53,654 nt of DNA from positions 1 through 53,654 of the forward strand of contig NZ_JAQITF010000012.1 of the NCBI RefSeq assembly GCF_028618665.1. The letters run 5' to 3'. Positions 45,148 through 53,254 of the stretch are shown in pieces; position 1 is the stretch's first letter; each line of letters begins with the position of its first letter. Source of the stretch: Bartonella sp. AU16XJBT (lineage in GTDB: Bacteria; Pseudomonadota; Alphaproteobacteria; Rhizobiales; Rhizobiaceae). Below the pieces are notes generated by a model. The model worked only from the letters and a program-made list of their open reading frames with translations. It ran no database searches and was not told where the DNA came from. The translations under genes and the position numbers were made by a program.

Positions 45148-45816
45148 ATGTTAAGAAAGAATTTTTTATCAACGACGATGACTTTATGGGCTTTGGGGAG
45201 TTTATGCGCTTTGGGAGCATCAGGGGGGGCTGTGACTACTTCTCACGCGCAAGCAGCTGGGACCATTGCTGGAACCGTTGCGCGTGTTGCATCAGGTCAG
45301 GTATCTTTACGCACAGGTCCTGCGACAGCTTATAAAGTGATCGCAATGGTTCCAATGGGAGCAAAAGTACAAATTTATGGCTGTCTATCCAATAAAACTT
45401 GGTGTTCTCTTGGTTATCATGGAAAAGTTGGTTGGGCATCTGCACGTTATGTCAATGTCAACAATGTTCCTACTATCGCTTTTAAAAAGGCGCCTGTAAA
45501 ATCAACTTCCATGATAAAGTCGCCAAAAGTAAAAAAAGAAAAAGTAAAACAGGCTGTTTCTGACTTTAAAGCGCTTCCGGCGATGCAAAAAACACGCAAA
45601 AACATGCAAAAATTGTATAGAACCGATGTGATTATCGATGCCACAGGTGTCAAAAAAAGGGATGAACGGACAATTTTAAATCCTTCGCCAAAAGCACAAG
45701 GCGTTTCTGTAAAGCGTGTGAATGCTTATAATCCCTTCTTTCCTCGTGATGTCAATTACAAAAACTTTGAACGCAATGAAACGCGTTACCGTGTTGTGAC
45801 CTATCCTGCTCAATAA
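45148..45816 (+). CDS. Secreted bacterial SH3-domain protein
   Basis: A 222-residue exported protein. The ATG follows AGAGGAAGAAAAATA, a good ribosome binding site. Seen: signal peptide to about residue 33 (cleavage near SHA-QA or QAA-GT), then one bacterial SH3-type domain (about 38-105) with VASGQVSLRTGPATAYKVIAMVPMGAKVQIYGC...WCSLGYHGKVGWASARYV, including the R-GP-T-Y-V pattern and the closing GWASARYV strand. A basic, low-complexity stretch follows (KSPKVKKEKVKQ) and then an unassigned tail. SH3b domains bind cell-wall peptides; an envelope role is likely but not proven. Monocistronic between metQ and asd. Confidence 0.8.
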   Translation: MLRKNFLSTTMTLWALGSLCALGASGGAVTTSHAQAAGTIAGTVARVASGQVSLRTGPATAYKVIAMVPMGAKVQIYGCLSNKTWCSLGYHGKVGWASARYVNVNNVPTIAFKKAPVKSTSMIKSPKVKKEKVKQAVSDFKALPAMQKTRKNMQKLYRTDVIIDATGVKKRDERTILNPSPKAQGVSVKRVNAYNPFFPRDVNYKNFERNETRYRVVTYPAQ

Positions 45817-45856
45817 GGATAAAGTCAATCTCACGAGAGAGATGACAAAAAAGATG

Positions 45857-45887
45857 GCAGCATAAAGAAGAAAATGCTTTATGCTGC
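45857..45887 (+). terminator. Stem-loop after the SH3-domain gene
   Basis: GCAGCATAAAG and CTTTATGCTGC are perfect 11-bp arms with a 9-base loop, 40 bp after the stop. No T run follows, so it may be an mRNA 3'-end structure rather than an intrinsic terminator. Confidence 0.55.
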
Positions 45888-45911
45888 TGATCCTATTGTA
45901 CCATAAAATGG

Positions 45912-46255
45912 CATTAAGGCGACGAGGGGTAACTTAAGGTGGCGGGAGTTAAGAATATTCAGAGTAAAATTTATCAACGCCTCTAGATCTGCCCTTTTCG
46001 GGGGGCGTTCAGTGGAATTTGCTTGAGAAAAGTTGGATTTTTACAGACTGGCTAGGGCTTTTTTTCCTTGTTACTGTTGTGTCGTAAGGCGGCATGAGGA
46101 CGGTGAACGGTGCAAACGCGTTAAAAAGTGCGATTGTGTACAAGAGCAGATAGAGATCTTCGTTTTTTAAGGCGGCGAGAGGTAACTTTAAGGTGGTGAG
46201 GTATTTAAGAGTAAAATTTATCAATGCCTCGAATTACTGTCCTTTAGGGTGGTGA
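45912..46255. repeat. Two degenerate direct repeats upstream of the asd 3' end
   Basis: A unit of about 70 bp occurs at about 45913-45985 and again at about 46170-46240. Both contain a GGCG(A/G)CGAG-GGTAACTT segment, AAGGTGG, then AGAGTAAAATTTATCAA(C/T)GCCTC. No coding capacity is seen. Origin unknown. Confidence 0.7.
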
Positions 46256-46289
46256 TATAAACCCTTAGTAGGGGAAGATCCTGCTGAAG

Positions 46290-46325
46290 AGAAGCCGGAC
46301 TTTTTGACAGACCGGCTCTTTAGCT
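46290..46325 (-). terminator. Possible terminator of asd
   Basis: AGAAGCCGG and CCGGCTCTTT form a stem of about 6-9 bp around a T-rich loop, 30 bp beyond the asd stop. On the minus strand it ends in a short CT-rich stretch. Confidence 0.5.
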
Positions 46326-46351
46326 TTTCATTCTTTCGGATAGAGAAATGG

Positions 46352-47383
46352 TTAATTTACAGACTTAGGCTTTATCAAATTACGAGAAATAAGCAATTCA
46401 GCAATTTGAACGGCATTTAATGCGGCTCCTTTTCTTAAATTATCGGCGACAACCCAGAAAGCTAAACCATTTTCAACGGTGATATCTTCACGAACACGGC
46501 TAATAAAGGTGTCATCTTCTCCTGTACATTCATAAGGTGTGGTATAGCCACCATCTTCGTGTTTATCGATAAGCTGACAACCGGGGGCGTCGCGGAGAAG
46601 CTCTTGTGCTTCAGATACGCTGAGTGGTTTTTCAAATTCAACATGGACGGCTTCTGCATGACCGATAAAGACAGGAACCCGAACAGCAGTGGCTGTTAAT
46701 TTAATTTTGGGATCAAGAATTTTTTTCGTTTCAGCCGTCATTTTCCATTCTTCTTTTGTATAACCATCTTCCATGAAAACATCGATATGGGGAATGACAT
46801 TAAAGGCAATGCGTTTGGTGAATTTTTTTGATGTAATTGGATCTGCAACAAACACTGCGCGTGATTGTTCGAACAGTTCGTCCATTCCTTCTTTACCAGC
46901 TCCAGAAACCGATTGATATGTAGAGACAACAACCCGTTTAATGGTGGCAGCATCATGGAGAGGTTTTAAAGCTAAGACCAGTTGAATGGTTGAACAATTG
47001 GGATTGGCTATAATATTACGCTTAGAAAAGGCAGTTACAGCTTGTGCATTGACTTCAGGGACAATCAACGGAACATTAGCATCATAGCGCCACGTGGAGG
47101 AATTGTCGATAACGACACAGCCGGCTGCAGCAATTTTAGGAGCATATTCTTTGGAAATGCTTCCCCCCGCAGACATAAGACACAAATCTGTGTCAGAGAA
47201 ATCATAAGTATCCAGTGCTTTTACTTTTAAAGTTTTGTCTCCATAAGAAACTTCTTGCCCTAATGAGCGTCGTGAAGCTAGAGGGACGATTTCGTGTGCA
47301 GGAAAACCACGCTCTTCTAAAATTGTAAGCATTTCACGACCGACATTTCCTGTTGCGCCGACAATTGCAACTTTAAAACTCAT
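46352..47383 (-). CDS. asd: Aspartate-semialdehyde dehydrogenase
   Basis: A 343-residue enzyme that reduces beta-aspartyl phosphate to aspartate semialdehyde with NADPH, feeding lysine/diaminopimelate, threonine and methionine synthesis. Seen: Rossmann motif VGATGNVG at 8-15, the active-site cysteine C130 in NPNCSTIQ, SGAGKEGMDEL near 168, and the C-terminal WVVADNLRKGAALNAVQIAE with the conserved substrate region. Start ATG 47383. Single gene, complete, normal length. A housekeeping anchor showing that this side of the window is core chromosome. Confidence 0.96.
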   Translation of the reverse strand: MSFKVAIVGATGNVGREMLTILEERGFPAHEIVPLASRRSLGQEVSYGDKTLKVKALDTYDFSDTDLCLMSAGGSISKEYAPKIAAAGCVVIDNSSTWRYDANVPLIVPEVNAQAVTAFSKRNIIANPNCSTIQLVLALKPLHDAATIKRVVVSTYQSVSGAGKEGMDELFEQSRAVFVADPITSKKFTKRIAFNVIPHIDVFMEDGYTKEEWKMTAETKKILDPKIKLTATAVRVPVFIGHAEAVHVEFEKPLSVSEAQELLRDAPGCQLIDKHEDGGYTTPYECTGEDDTFISRVREDITVENGLAFWVVADNLRKGAALNAVQIAELLISRNLIKPKSVN

Positions 47384-47882
47384 TTTCTATACTCCTTCGT
47401 GTCTCTCCACGTTTATTCCCCGCGCTATACTCAGGAGAGAGTGAGTTGGTCAAGGAACATCATTAAATTATATCTTCAACAATCCCATTTTGTGCACATC
47501 AATCATAATCGTTCGCACAATAAGTTAGTTTTATTTCAAATAATTCGGTCTTTTTTAATCTTTCAGAATTGAAAAAATTGAATATTTTATGCGAAGTCTT
47601 CATCTCTTTGAGAGTGCACTTAAGTGAATTTTTTATCTTCTGTCAATTGTTTCTCTTCACGTTCTTTAATTTTTAAAAGATGGTATGATGCATTGCGTTG
47701 GAAGTTTTTTTAAATCTTTTATTTGTTCAGTGTTCAATTATTTGATCTCTTCCCTCCCTCTCTAAAGACAAAGATTTCCACTCAAACTGTTTCCAGATCG
47801 GATAAAAATCTTCGTCCTTTGGGGGAGACAGTTGAAAATGCTTTTCAATGTTATTCAACACATTGATTTCTTTTCCGTAAAT
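47384..47882. other. Intergenic region upstream of asd
   Basis: About 500 bp, AT-rich, with no gene, relic or clear structure seen. It is the boundary between the core gene asd and the island that follows. Confidence 0.5.
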
Positions 47883-48272
47883 TCATGAAAATAAGAGGCT
47901 GTTTTTTTCATCAGAAATCAATTGCAAGATTGCCTTTTGTTTTTTACGAGTAAGGATTCTGAAGTTTTTCAAAAGTAAATACTCTTCTTTACTCGATATT
48001 TGGTCATCATAATAACAGAGGCTATCTTCTTTTTGTGCGCTATCAGCGTAAAAGAAGGAAATGGGAACATCGAGTCTATCAGCAATTTCCTGCAAACATT
48101 TTGCACTTACGCGATTTAAACCTTTTTCATATTTTTGTATTTGTTGGAATGTTACCCCCAAATGATTTCCCAATTGTTTTTGAGAAATCCCCATGATTTT
48201 TCTTTTGAAGCGAATTTTCTTGCCCAAAGAAATATCGTAAAAATGTGGATTTTTAGTTTGCACTTTTTGCAC
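47883..48272 (-). CDS. XRE-family transcriptional regulator
   Basis: A 129-residue protein with an N-terminal HTH_3 DNA-binding domain (about 16-70): KIRFKRKIMGISQKQLGNHLGVTFQQIQKYEKGLNRVSAKCLQEIADRL. A short acidic linker and a basic C-terminus follow. The start is a GTG at 48270-48272 with GGAGG nine bases upstream, a strong ribosome binding site. It is divergent from the integrase gene and is likely a repressor of island functions. A GCGAG/CTCGC hairpin lies just upstream at 48288-48303. Confidence 0.88.
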   Translation of the reverse strand: MQKVQTKNPHFYDISLGKKIRFKRKIMGISQKQLGNHLGVTFQQIQKYEKGLNRVSAKCLQEIADRLDVPISFFYADSAQKEDSLCYYDDQISSKEEYLLLKNFRILTRKKQKAILQLISDEKNSLLFS

Positions 48273-48349
48273 TTAAAGCCCCCTCCGGTTGCGAGCGCCC
48301 TCGCATTAGTATCCGGGATCTGGCAACACATTGATTTATAATAATAAAT

Positions 48350-48497
48350 CATTCTTTTTCAACTTGAATCATAACTCCGAATATAGTAAGATTTTCTCAT
48401 CACAAACCCTCTCAGATTGAATCAATTAATATCACTTGCTTGCACGTCAAAAGCGGGGCTGGTGTGTGGGTAAAAATGAGGAAAGAAAGGAGTAAAA
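48350..48497 (+). promoter_or_regulatory. Integrase leader (parent of the dispersed repeat)
   Basis: Holds GAATATAGTAAGATTTTCTC, CAGATTGAATCAATTAATATCAC, TTGCACGTCAAAAGCGGGGC and GGTAAAAATGAGGAAAGAAAGGAG, the last giving the integrase ribosome binding site. Every relic that I traced keeps parts of this leader, so it belongs to the mobile unit and may include the promoter or the recombination site. Confidence 0.6.
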
Positions 48498-49679
48498 ATG
48501 CCTCTTATGAATCGTCTTAATGCAAGGGCTGTCGCAACATTGGGGGCTGGCAAATATAATGATGGTGCCGGCTTGCTTCTCCATAAGCGTAAAGATGGTG
48601 GTGCTCAATGGCTTTATCGTTATACCATTCATGGTCGGCGCCGCGAAATGGGCTTGGGTGCGTTGCGAAATGTTTCTTTAAAAAAAGCCCGTGAATTAGC
48701 AAATCAATGGCGTTCTGTTTTGCATGAGGGGCGTGATCCCATTAAAGAACGTGAGAAACAAAAGCGTGAGGCAATAAGTAATCTCCATTACCTAAAAGAC
48801 ATTGCCTTAGATGCTTTTGAAAGTCGTAAAGCTGAATTAAAAGGAGATGGCAAGGCTGGGAATTGGTTTCTACCTTTACAACTTTATATTCTCCCCAAAT
48901 TAGGCTGTATTCCTATTTCAGAAATTACACAAACAGAGATACGTAATGTTCTTGCTCCCATATGGCATACAAAAGCTGCAACAGCAGAGAAAGCAATAAA
49001 TCGTCTTAATCTTTGTCTTAAACATGCGGCTGCATTAGGATTGGATGTTGATTTACAAGCAACAATAAAAGCACGCGCTCTTTTAGGGAAGCAACGCCAT
49101 AAAGCACAAAATTTACCTGCAATGGATTGGAAAGATGTGCCTTCCTTTTATCAGTCACTCTGCAAAACAACAACCATGACACAACTGGCTTTGCGTTTAC
49201 TTATTTTGACAGGTGTTCGTACACGCCCTTTGCGTTATATGCGTGAAGATCAGATTGATGGGGATATATGGACTATCCCTGCTGAAAGTATGAAAGGACG
49301 ACGCGATGCTACAGAAGAATTTCGCGTTCCTTTATCATCAGAAGCACTAAAAGTGATTAAACAAGCACGCCTTTTATCTCGCAATGGGTTTCTTTTTTCT
49401 GCAACCGGTCGCGGTCCTCTTGCACAAAACAGCATGCTACAATACATGAAAAAAACTGCTCTGGAAGCTTGCCCCCATGGTTTTCGCTCTAGTTTACGTG
49501 ATTGGCTCGCAGAAACAACCAATGCCCCTTATGAGGTCGCTGAAACCATTCTAGGTTATACGGTAGGGAGAAAAGTGGAGCGTGCTTATCGTCGTACAGA
49601 CTATTTAGAACAGCGTCGTATTTTTATGGATAGATGGGCTTCTTATATCACTGGTCAAAACAATAAAAGTTGTGGATAG
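48498..49679 (+). CDS. Tyrosine recombinase (P4-like integrase)
   Basis: A complete 393-residue site-specific integrase. Seen: N-terminal arm-binding (DUF4102-like) domain with LGAGKYNDGAGLLLHKRKDGGAQWLYRYTIHGRRREMGLGAL (about 15-56), a core-binding domain, and a catalytic domain with R241 (TGVRTRPLRY), H327 and R330 (HGFRSSLRDW) and nucleophile Y364 (ERAYRR). The usual LGH before the tyrosine reads LGY here, and the acidic residue usual after R241 is absent. ATG 48498 has AAAGGAG upstream; an ATG at 48507 is also possible. It is the intact member of a family whose relics litter 15-42 kb. It should integrate and, with the AlpA-like protein downstream, excise the island. Confidence 0.92.
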   Translation: MPLMNRLNARAVATLGAGKYNDGAGLLLHKRKDGGAQWLYRYTIHGRRREMGLGALRNVSLKKARELANQWRSVLHEGRDPIKEREKQKREAISNLHYLKDIALDAFESRKAELKGDGKAGNWFLPLQLYILPKLGCIPISEITQTEIRNVLAPIWHTKAATAEKAINRLNLCLKHAAALGLDVDLQATIKARALLGKQRHKAQNLPAMDWKDVPSFYQSLCKTTTMTQLALRLLILTGVRTRPLRYMREDQIDGDIWTIPAESMKGRRDATEEFRVPLSSEALKVIKQARLLSRNGFLFSATGRGPLAQNSMLQYMKKTALEACPHGFRSSLRDWLAETTNAPYEVAETILGYTVGRKVERAYRRTDYLEQRRIFMDRWASYITGQNNKSCG

Positions 49680-49703
49680 CTCTATGTCTCCATTTTCCTT
49701 GTT

Positions 49704-49720
49704 TTATCCATAACGGATAA
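49704..49720. promoter_or_regulatory. Inverted repeat TTATCC-N5-GGATAA
   Basis: TTATCCATAACGGATAA lies 24 bp after the integrase stop and about 135 bp before the AlpA-like gene. It may be an operator or a recombinase/excisionase site. Function not determinable. Confidence 0.4.
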
Positions 49721-49855
49721 TACAATCACAAATTATTGCTTATCTTGATAAAAAATCACAAGATATTGTTTTTTTGCTGGAAAAGTTTGCTACGAATTGC
49801 TATTTATATATAGTTAATAAACAGTGATTCTATCATTTAATATAGAGGGGATTTC

Positions 49856-50056
49856 ATGATTCCAAATGAACCACTCCTCACAGTACGTGAGAGTGCAAAA
49901 CTACTTAATATAAGCGTTTCAACACTTTGGCGGCGGGTCGCTGATGGCTCGGTACCAAAGCCTTTAAAGATTGGTTCCTTAGCGCGCTGGTTACAATCTG
50001 ACCTTTGCGATGTAATCGAAAAAGCAAAAAACCAACGTGGCAACGACACCGCCTAA
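49856..50056 (+). CDS. AlpA/excisionase-like helix-turn-helix protein
   Basis: A 66-residue DNA-binding protein of the AlpA/MerR-type winged helix group. Seen: LLTVRESAKLLNISVSTLWRRVADGSVPKPLKIGSLARWLQSDLCDVIE, the standard layout of phage AlpA and excisionase proteins. The ATG has AGAGGGG seven bases upstream. Between integrase and primase, it likely controls integrase expression or excision directionality. Complete. Confidence 0.85.
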   Translation: MIPNEPLLTVRESAKLLNISVSTLWRRVADGSVPKPLKIGSLARWLQSDLCDVIEKAKNQRGNDTA

Positions 50057-50155
50057 AGAAAACTTTGCCTTATAGGACAGACAAAGTATTTCGACTTTCG
50101 CAAATCCCGAAATAACAGAATCTGTCCTGTAATGCAAGTAGCAGGAAGGGATTTT

Positions 50156-51070
50156 ATGCATTTTACAAATGCTACAACAAGCAATGCTTATGCATTGCAT
50201 ACAACAGCTCAAAAAATTACTTGTGCATTACGTGGAGTTTGGCATGGATATTATGGGATAGCCCGTTGTCCTGCTCATGATGATAGGCTGCCTAGCTTAT
50301 CCCTTGCCAATGGATATGATGGGCGTCTTTTACTCACTTGTTATGCTGGCTGCTCTTTTAGAGAGATCATACAAGCGCTCAGAAGAATTGGCTTGCTTGG
50401 AAAACAAGCCTTTTTTGATAAAGCTTATGATCATACGCTCTCTTTATCAAAACAGTTTTGTGCTGATCTCAAACGAGCAAAACAGAAAACAGAGAGAGCA
50501 AAAGCAATTTGGCAACAAAGCCAACCAATCAAAAATACTTTAGCAGAAACCTATTTACGTATGCGGGGTATTACATGTGATTTGCCTACTGATTTACGCT
50601 TTCATAGCAAGTGTCCACACCCTTTAGGGATTACACTGCCCGCGTTGGTGGCTCTTGTTAAGGGCGCTGGCTCCTTTGCCATTCATAGAACCTTTTTACA
50701 AGCCAATGGCTGCAAAACAGATCAGAAACCAGCAAAAGCCATGTTGGGTTCTGTCATGGGCGGTGCTGTGCATTTAAGTCAAACCAATCCCAAACATCTG
50801 GTCATTTGTGAAGGCATTGAAACGGGTCTATCTCTTCTGTCTGGGTTGTTATCAGAGCCCGTGAATTTATGGGCGTCTCTTTCAACCAGTGGCATGATGC
50901 GTGTGAATTTACCCCATACAAAAGGACGTCTGACAATTGCAATGGACGGCGATGATGCGGGTCGTAAAGCAGGTCTTACCCTTGCAAAGCGTGCCTATAG
51001 ACAAGGCTTTGAGGTCTTTATCATGCAAGCTCCAAAAGGAACTGATTTTAATAACGTATTACTTTCTTAA
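50156..51070 (+). CDS. Phage-type primase with CHC2-like zinc finger and Toprim domain
   Basis: A 304-residue protein from ATG 50156, preferred over the in-frame ATG at 50132 because AGGAAGGG sits just before it. Seen: an N-terminal zinc-binding region CPAHDDRLPSLSL...LLTCYAGCSFREIIQAL (about 35-75 from this start), then a Toprim domain with VICEGIETGLSLLSG near 222 and LTIAMDGDDAGRKAG near 260, whose E and D-x-D residues bind Mg. Typical of P4-like island primases that start plasmid-type replication. It is followed 12 bp later by a DUF3987 gene, with which it probably forms a replication unit. Confidence 0.87.
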   Translation: MHFTNATTSNAYALHTTAQKITCALRGVWHGYYGIARCPAHDDRLPSLSLANGYDGRLLLTCYAGCSFREIIQALRRIGLLGKQAFFDKAYDHTLSLSKQFCADLKRAKQKTERAKAIWQQSQPIKNTLAETYLRMRGITCDLPTDLRFHSKCPHPLGITLPALVALVKGAGSFAIHRTFLQANGCKTDQKPAKAMLGSVMGGAVHLSQTNPKHLVICEGIETGLSLLSGLLSEPVNLWASLSTSGMMRVNLPHTKGRLTIAMDGDDAGRKAGLTLAKRAYRQGFEVFIMQAPKGTDFNNVLLS

Positions 51071-51082
51071 AAGAGGGAAACT

Positions 51083-52681
51083 ATGAAAGATAGTAATTTA
51101 CAAAACAAGAATGAAAATACTCCCGTCAATGATAACGATAATGTCTCTTTAAACGAAAATACTTGTTTAAAAGCCATTCCTTATGAAGTCGCCTTGCAAC
51201 AAAACGGTTGGAAGGAATTACAACAGATTGAGAGTGCTCTTTTACCCGTTGAACCTTTTAATCCATTACAGCTCCCAATGCCATTCATGGACTATATTTA
51301 TGACGTTTCAGAGCGTCAACAAGCTCCAATGGATTTTATTGCTGTCTCTGCTTTATGCGGTTTGGCGGCTGTCATTGGTAATGGCGTGCGGGTTGCTCCA
51401 AAACAACATGATGATTGGACGATTGTCCCTAATCTCTGGGGCGCTCTTATTGGACAGCCTTCAACCATGAAAACACCAGCCATGAAAGCCGCTTTAGCTC
51501 CTATCACTTGCCTTCAAAAGCAATGGTATAAAGACTGGTTAAAACAGAAAGAAAAACAAGAAATTGAAGAGATACTTGAAATTTTAGATAAATCAGAAAA
51601 GAAAAAACAAGCCCATAAAGCGATCAAAAAAGGAGATCTTGAAACAGCCCGTGCTCTTTTGTCTGAAGCCCCCTCTAAAGATAATACACATGATGATGAT
51701 GTCTCTCGGTTTATTGTCAATGATGTCACGGTCGAAAAGCTTGGGGAATTGTTAAAAGAAAACCCCCGTGGTCTCTTAATGGTTCGTGATGAGTTATCTG
51801 GTTTTTTAACCAATCTAGAAAGAAAGGAATATCAAACAGACCGTGCTTTTTATCTCACATCTTTTAATGGAGATGATCAATTTACCTATGACCGTATCGA
51901 GCGGGGAACCATTTTTATCCCCCATGTAACGTTATCAATAATTGGAGGCATTCAACCTTCACGAATTCTTCCCATCATTCAAGCAATCCACCATGGAATA
52001 AACGATGACGGTTTATTGCAACGGTTTCAAATGATTGTGTGGCCCGATGAAAATCAAGAATGGAAATTGATTGATAGACCTCCCAATCAAGAGGGCTGGC
52101 AAAAGTATGAAGGTGTTTTTCGCTCTTTTCGTGATAAACGATTAGGTTCTCCAGAACACCCGCTGATCATGCGTTTTATGCCAAAAGCACAAGAGAAATT
52201 TTATGAATGGTTAGAAAACCTTCATAGAGAGGCAAAAGGAGGTACTCACTCAGAAAGCTTACAATCGCATCTTTTAAAAATGCCAAAGACCATAGCAAGC
52301 CTTGCGTTGATTTTTGAACTTCTTAATAGTGGTGGTTTTGAAATTGGTCTCTATGCCATTACAACAGCGTTGCGTTGGGAAAAATATCTGTTAAGTCATG
52401 TCAAAAGACTTTATGCGGCGGGGGATACATTAACAGCAGAGCGTGCAAAATTAATTGTTGAACGCTGTGATTGTTTACCCGATGGTTTTACAGCAAGGGA
52501 TGTTTATAAACGTGATTGGAAATGTTTAACAGACAATCAAACCGTTAAGCAAGCTTTAGAGCTTTTATGTCGTTGTAACTATATTCGTAAAATCTCTGGA
52601 GACAAGTGCTCTCAAAGTGGTCGACCTACCATACGCTATGAATGGCACCCCTTAGTGAAAGATCATAAGACATCACACTGA
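51083..52681 (+). CDS. DUF3987-family protein, phage/island replication ATPase-like
   Basis: A 532-residue DUF3987 protein. The ATG has AGAGGGAAACT upstream. Seen: LWGALIGQPSTMKTPAMKAALAPI (about 112-135), a P-loop-like G-x-PS-xx-KT motif; an acidic coiled region (KEKQEIEEILEILDKSEKKKQ, about 154-175); and GLLMVRDELSGFLTNLERKEYQTDRAFYLTSFNGDDQFTYDRIERG (about 229-275), the core of the family, containing a DE pair of Walker B type. Partners of primases in mobile islands; probably helicase-related, not shown here. Complete. Confidence 0.85.
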   Translation: MKDSNLQNKNENTPVNDNDNVSLNENTCLKAIPYEVALQQNGWKELQQIESALLPVEPFNPLQLPMPFMDYIYDVSERQQAPMDFIAVSALCGLAAVIGNGVRVAPKQHDDWTIVPNLWGALIGQPSTMKTPAMKAALAPITCLQKQWYKDWLKQKEKQEIEEILEILDKSEKKKQAHKAIKKGDLETARALLSEAPSKDNTHDDDVSRFIVNDVTVEKLGELLKENPRGLLMVRDELSGFLTNLERKEYQTDRAFYLTSFNGDDQFTYDRIERGTIFIPHVTLSIIGGIQPSRILPIIQAIHHGINDDGLLQRFQMIVWPDENQEWKLIDRPPNQEGWQKYEGVFRSFRDKRLGSPEHPLIMRFMPKAQEKFYEWLENLHREAKGGTHSESLQSHLLKMPKTIASLALIFELLNSGGFEIGLYAITTALRWEKYLLSHVKRLYAAGDTLTAERAKLIVERCDCLPDGFTARDVYKRDWKCLTDNQTVKQALELLCRCNYIRKISGDKCSQSGRPTIRYEWHPLVKDHKTSH

Positions 52682-53254
52682 GGCAATTTGGAAATCTTAT
52701 AAAACATTAAACAATATAACAGTAAACCTTCAAAGCACTCCCCATCATTAGTTTTGGGGGGTTATGGGGGTTTTGGGTGTTCTTTTTACCCCCCCCTTTA
52801 TATATATTTTTTAGTCAAAAATAAAAGTTATTATATTTCAATAAGTTAATCTTTCAAATAAACAACCTATACTAAACACAACACATAAATACAATTTTTA
52901 ATATATATCTAAGAGGGTTTTGTAGGTGTTTTGGGGGTTTTAAAAACAGACAAAACCTCTCTATAAAATAATTCATAAAACTTATCAAAATACTCATTCT
53001 GATATTTTAAGCCCATAGTGAATTTGTCTTTTTTCCATAAAACAAACAGCAAATTTCACTACTTTGCTGATCTGATCTCTCTCATGGGCTGTGGATAAAC
53101 AGCCTTTAAAAAACCTTTTGAAAAAAATTTATCCGCTTTTTAGCATTTTCCGAATTTTTCACACTATTCATTCAAAATGGATTTAATTAACTTCATTTCG
53201 ATTCTTTTGAAGAGAATTAATCAATAGAATATATTGTTATGGAGTTTATTCTTT
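52682..53254. other. Candidate replication origin region
   Basis: About 570 bp without a gene. It holds G runs (GGGGGG-TTAT-GGGGG-TTTT-GGG) followed by a run of eight C at about 52787, a very AT-rich stretch (52798-52915), and GGCTGTGGATAAACAGCC (53087-53104). The last is a 6-bp-arm palindrome carrying an exact DnaA box TGTGGATAA (53090-53098). Placement after primase and DUF3987 genes fits an island origin. Confidence 0.4.

Noticed and set aside
48290..48310. tRNA or att-site remnant near the XRE gene
   Set aside because: Only a short GCGAG/CTCGC hairpin is present; no tRNA arms could be built.
50132..50155. Upstream ATG as primase start
   Set aside because: The strong AGGAAGGG ribosome binding site fits the ATG at 50156.
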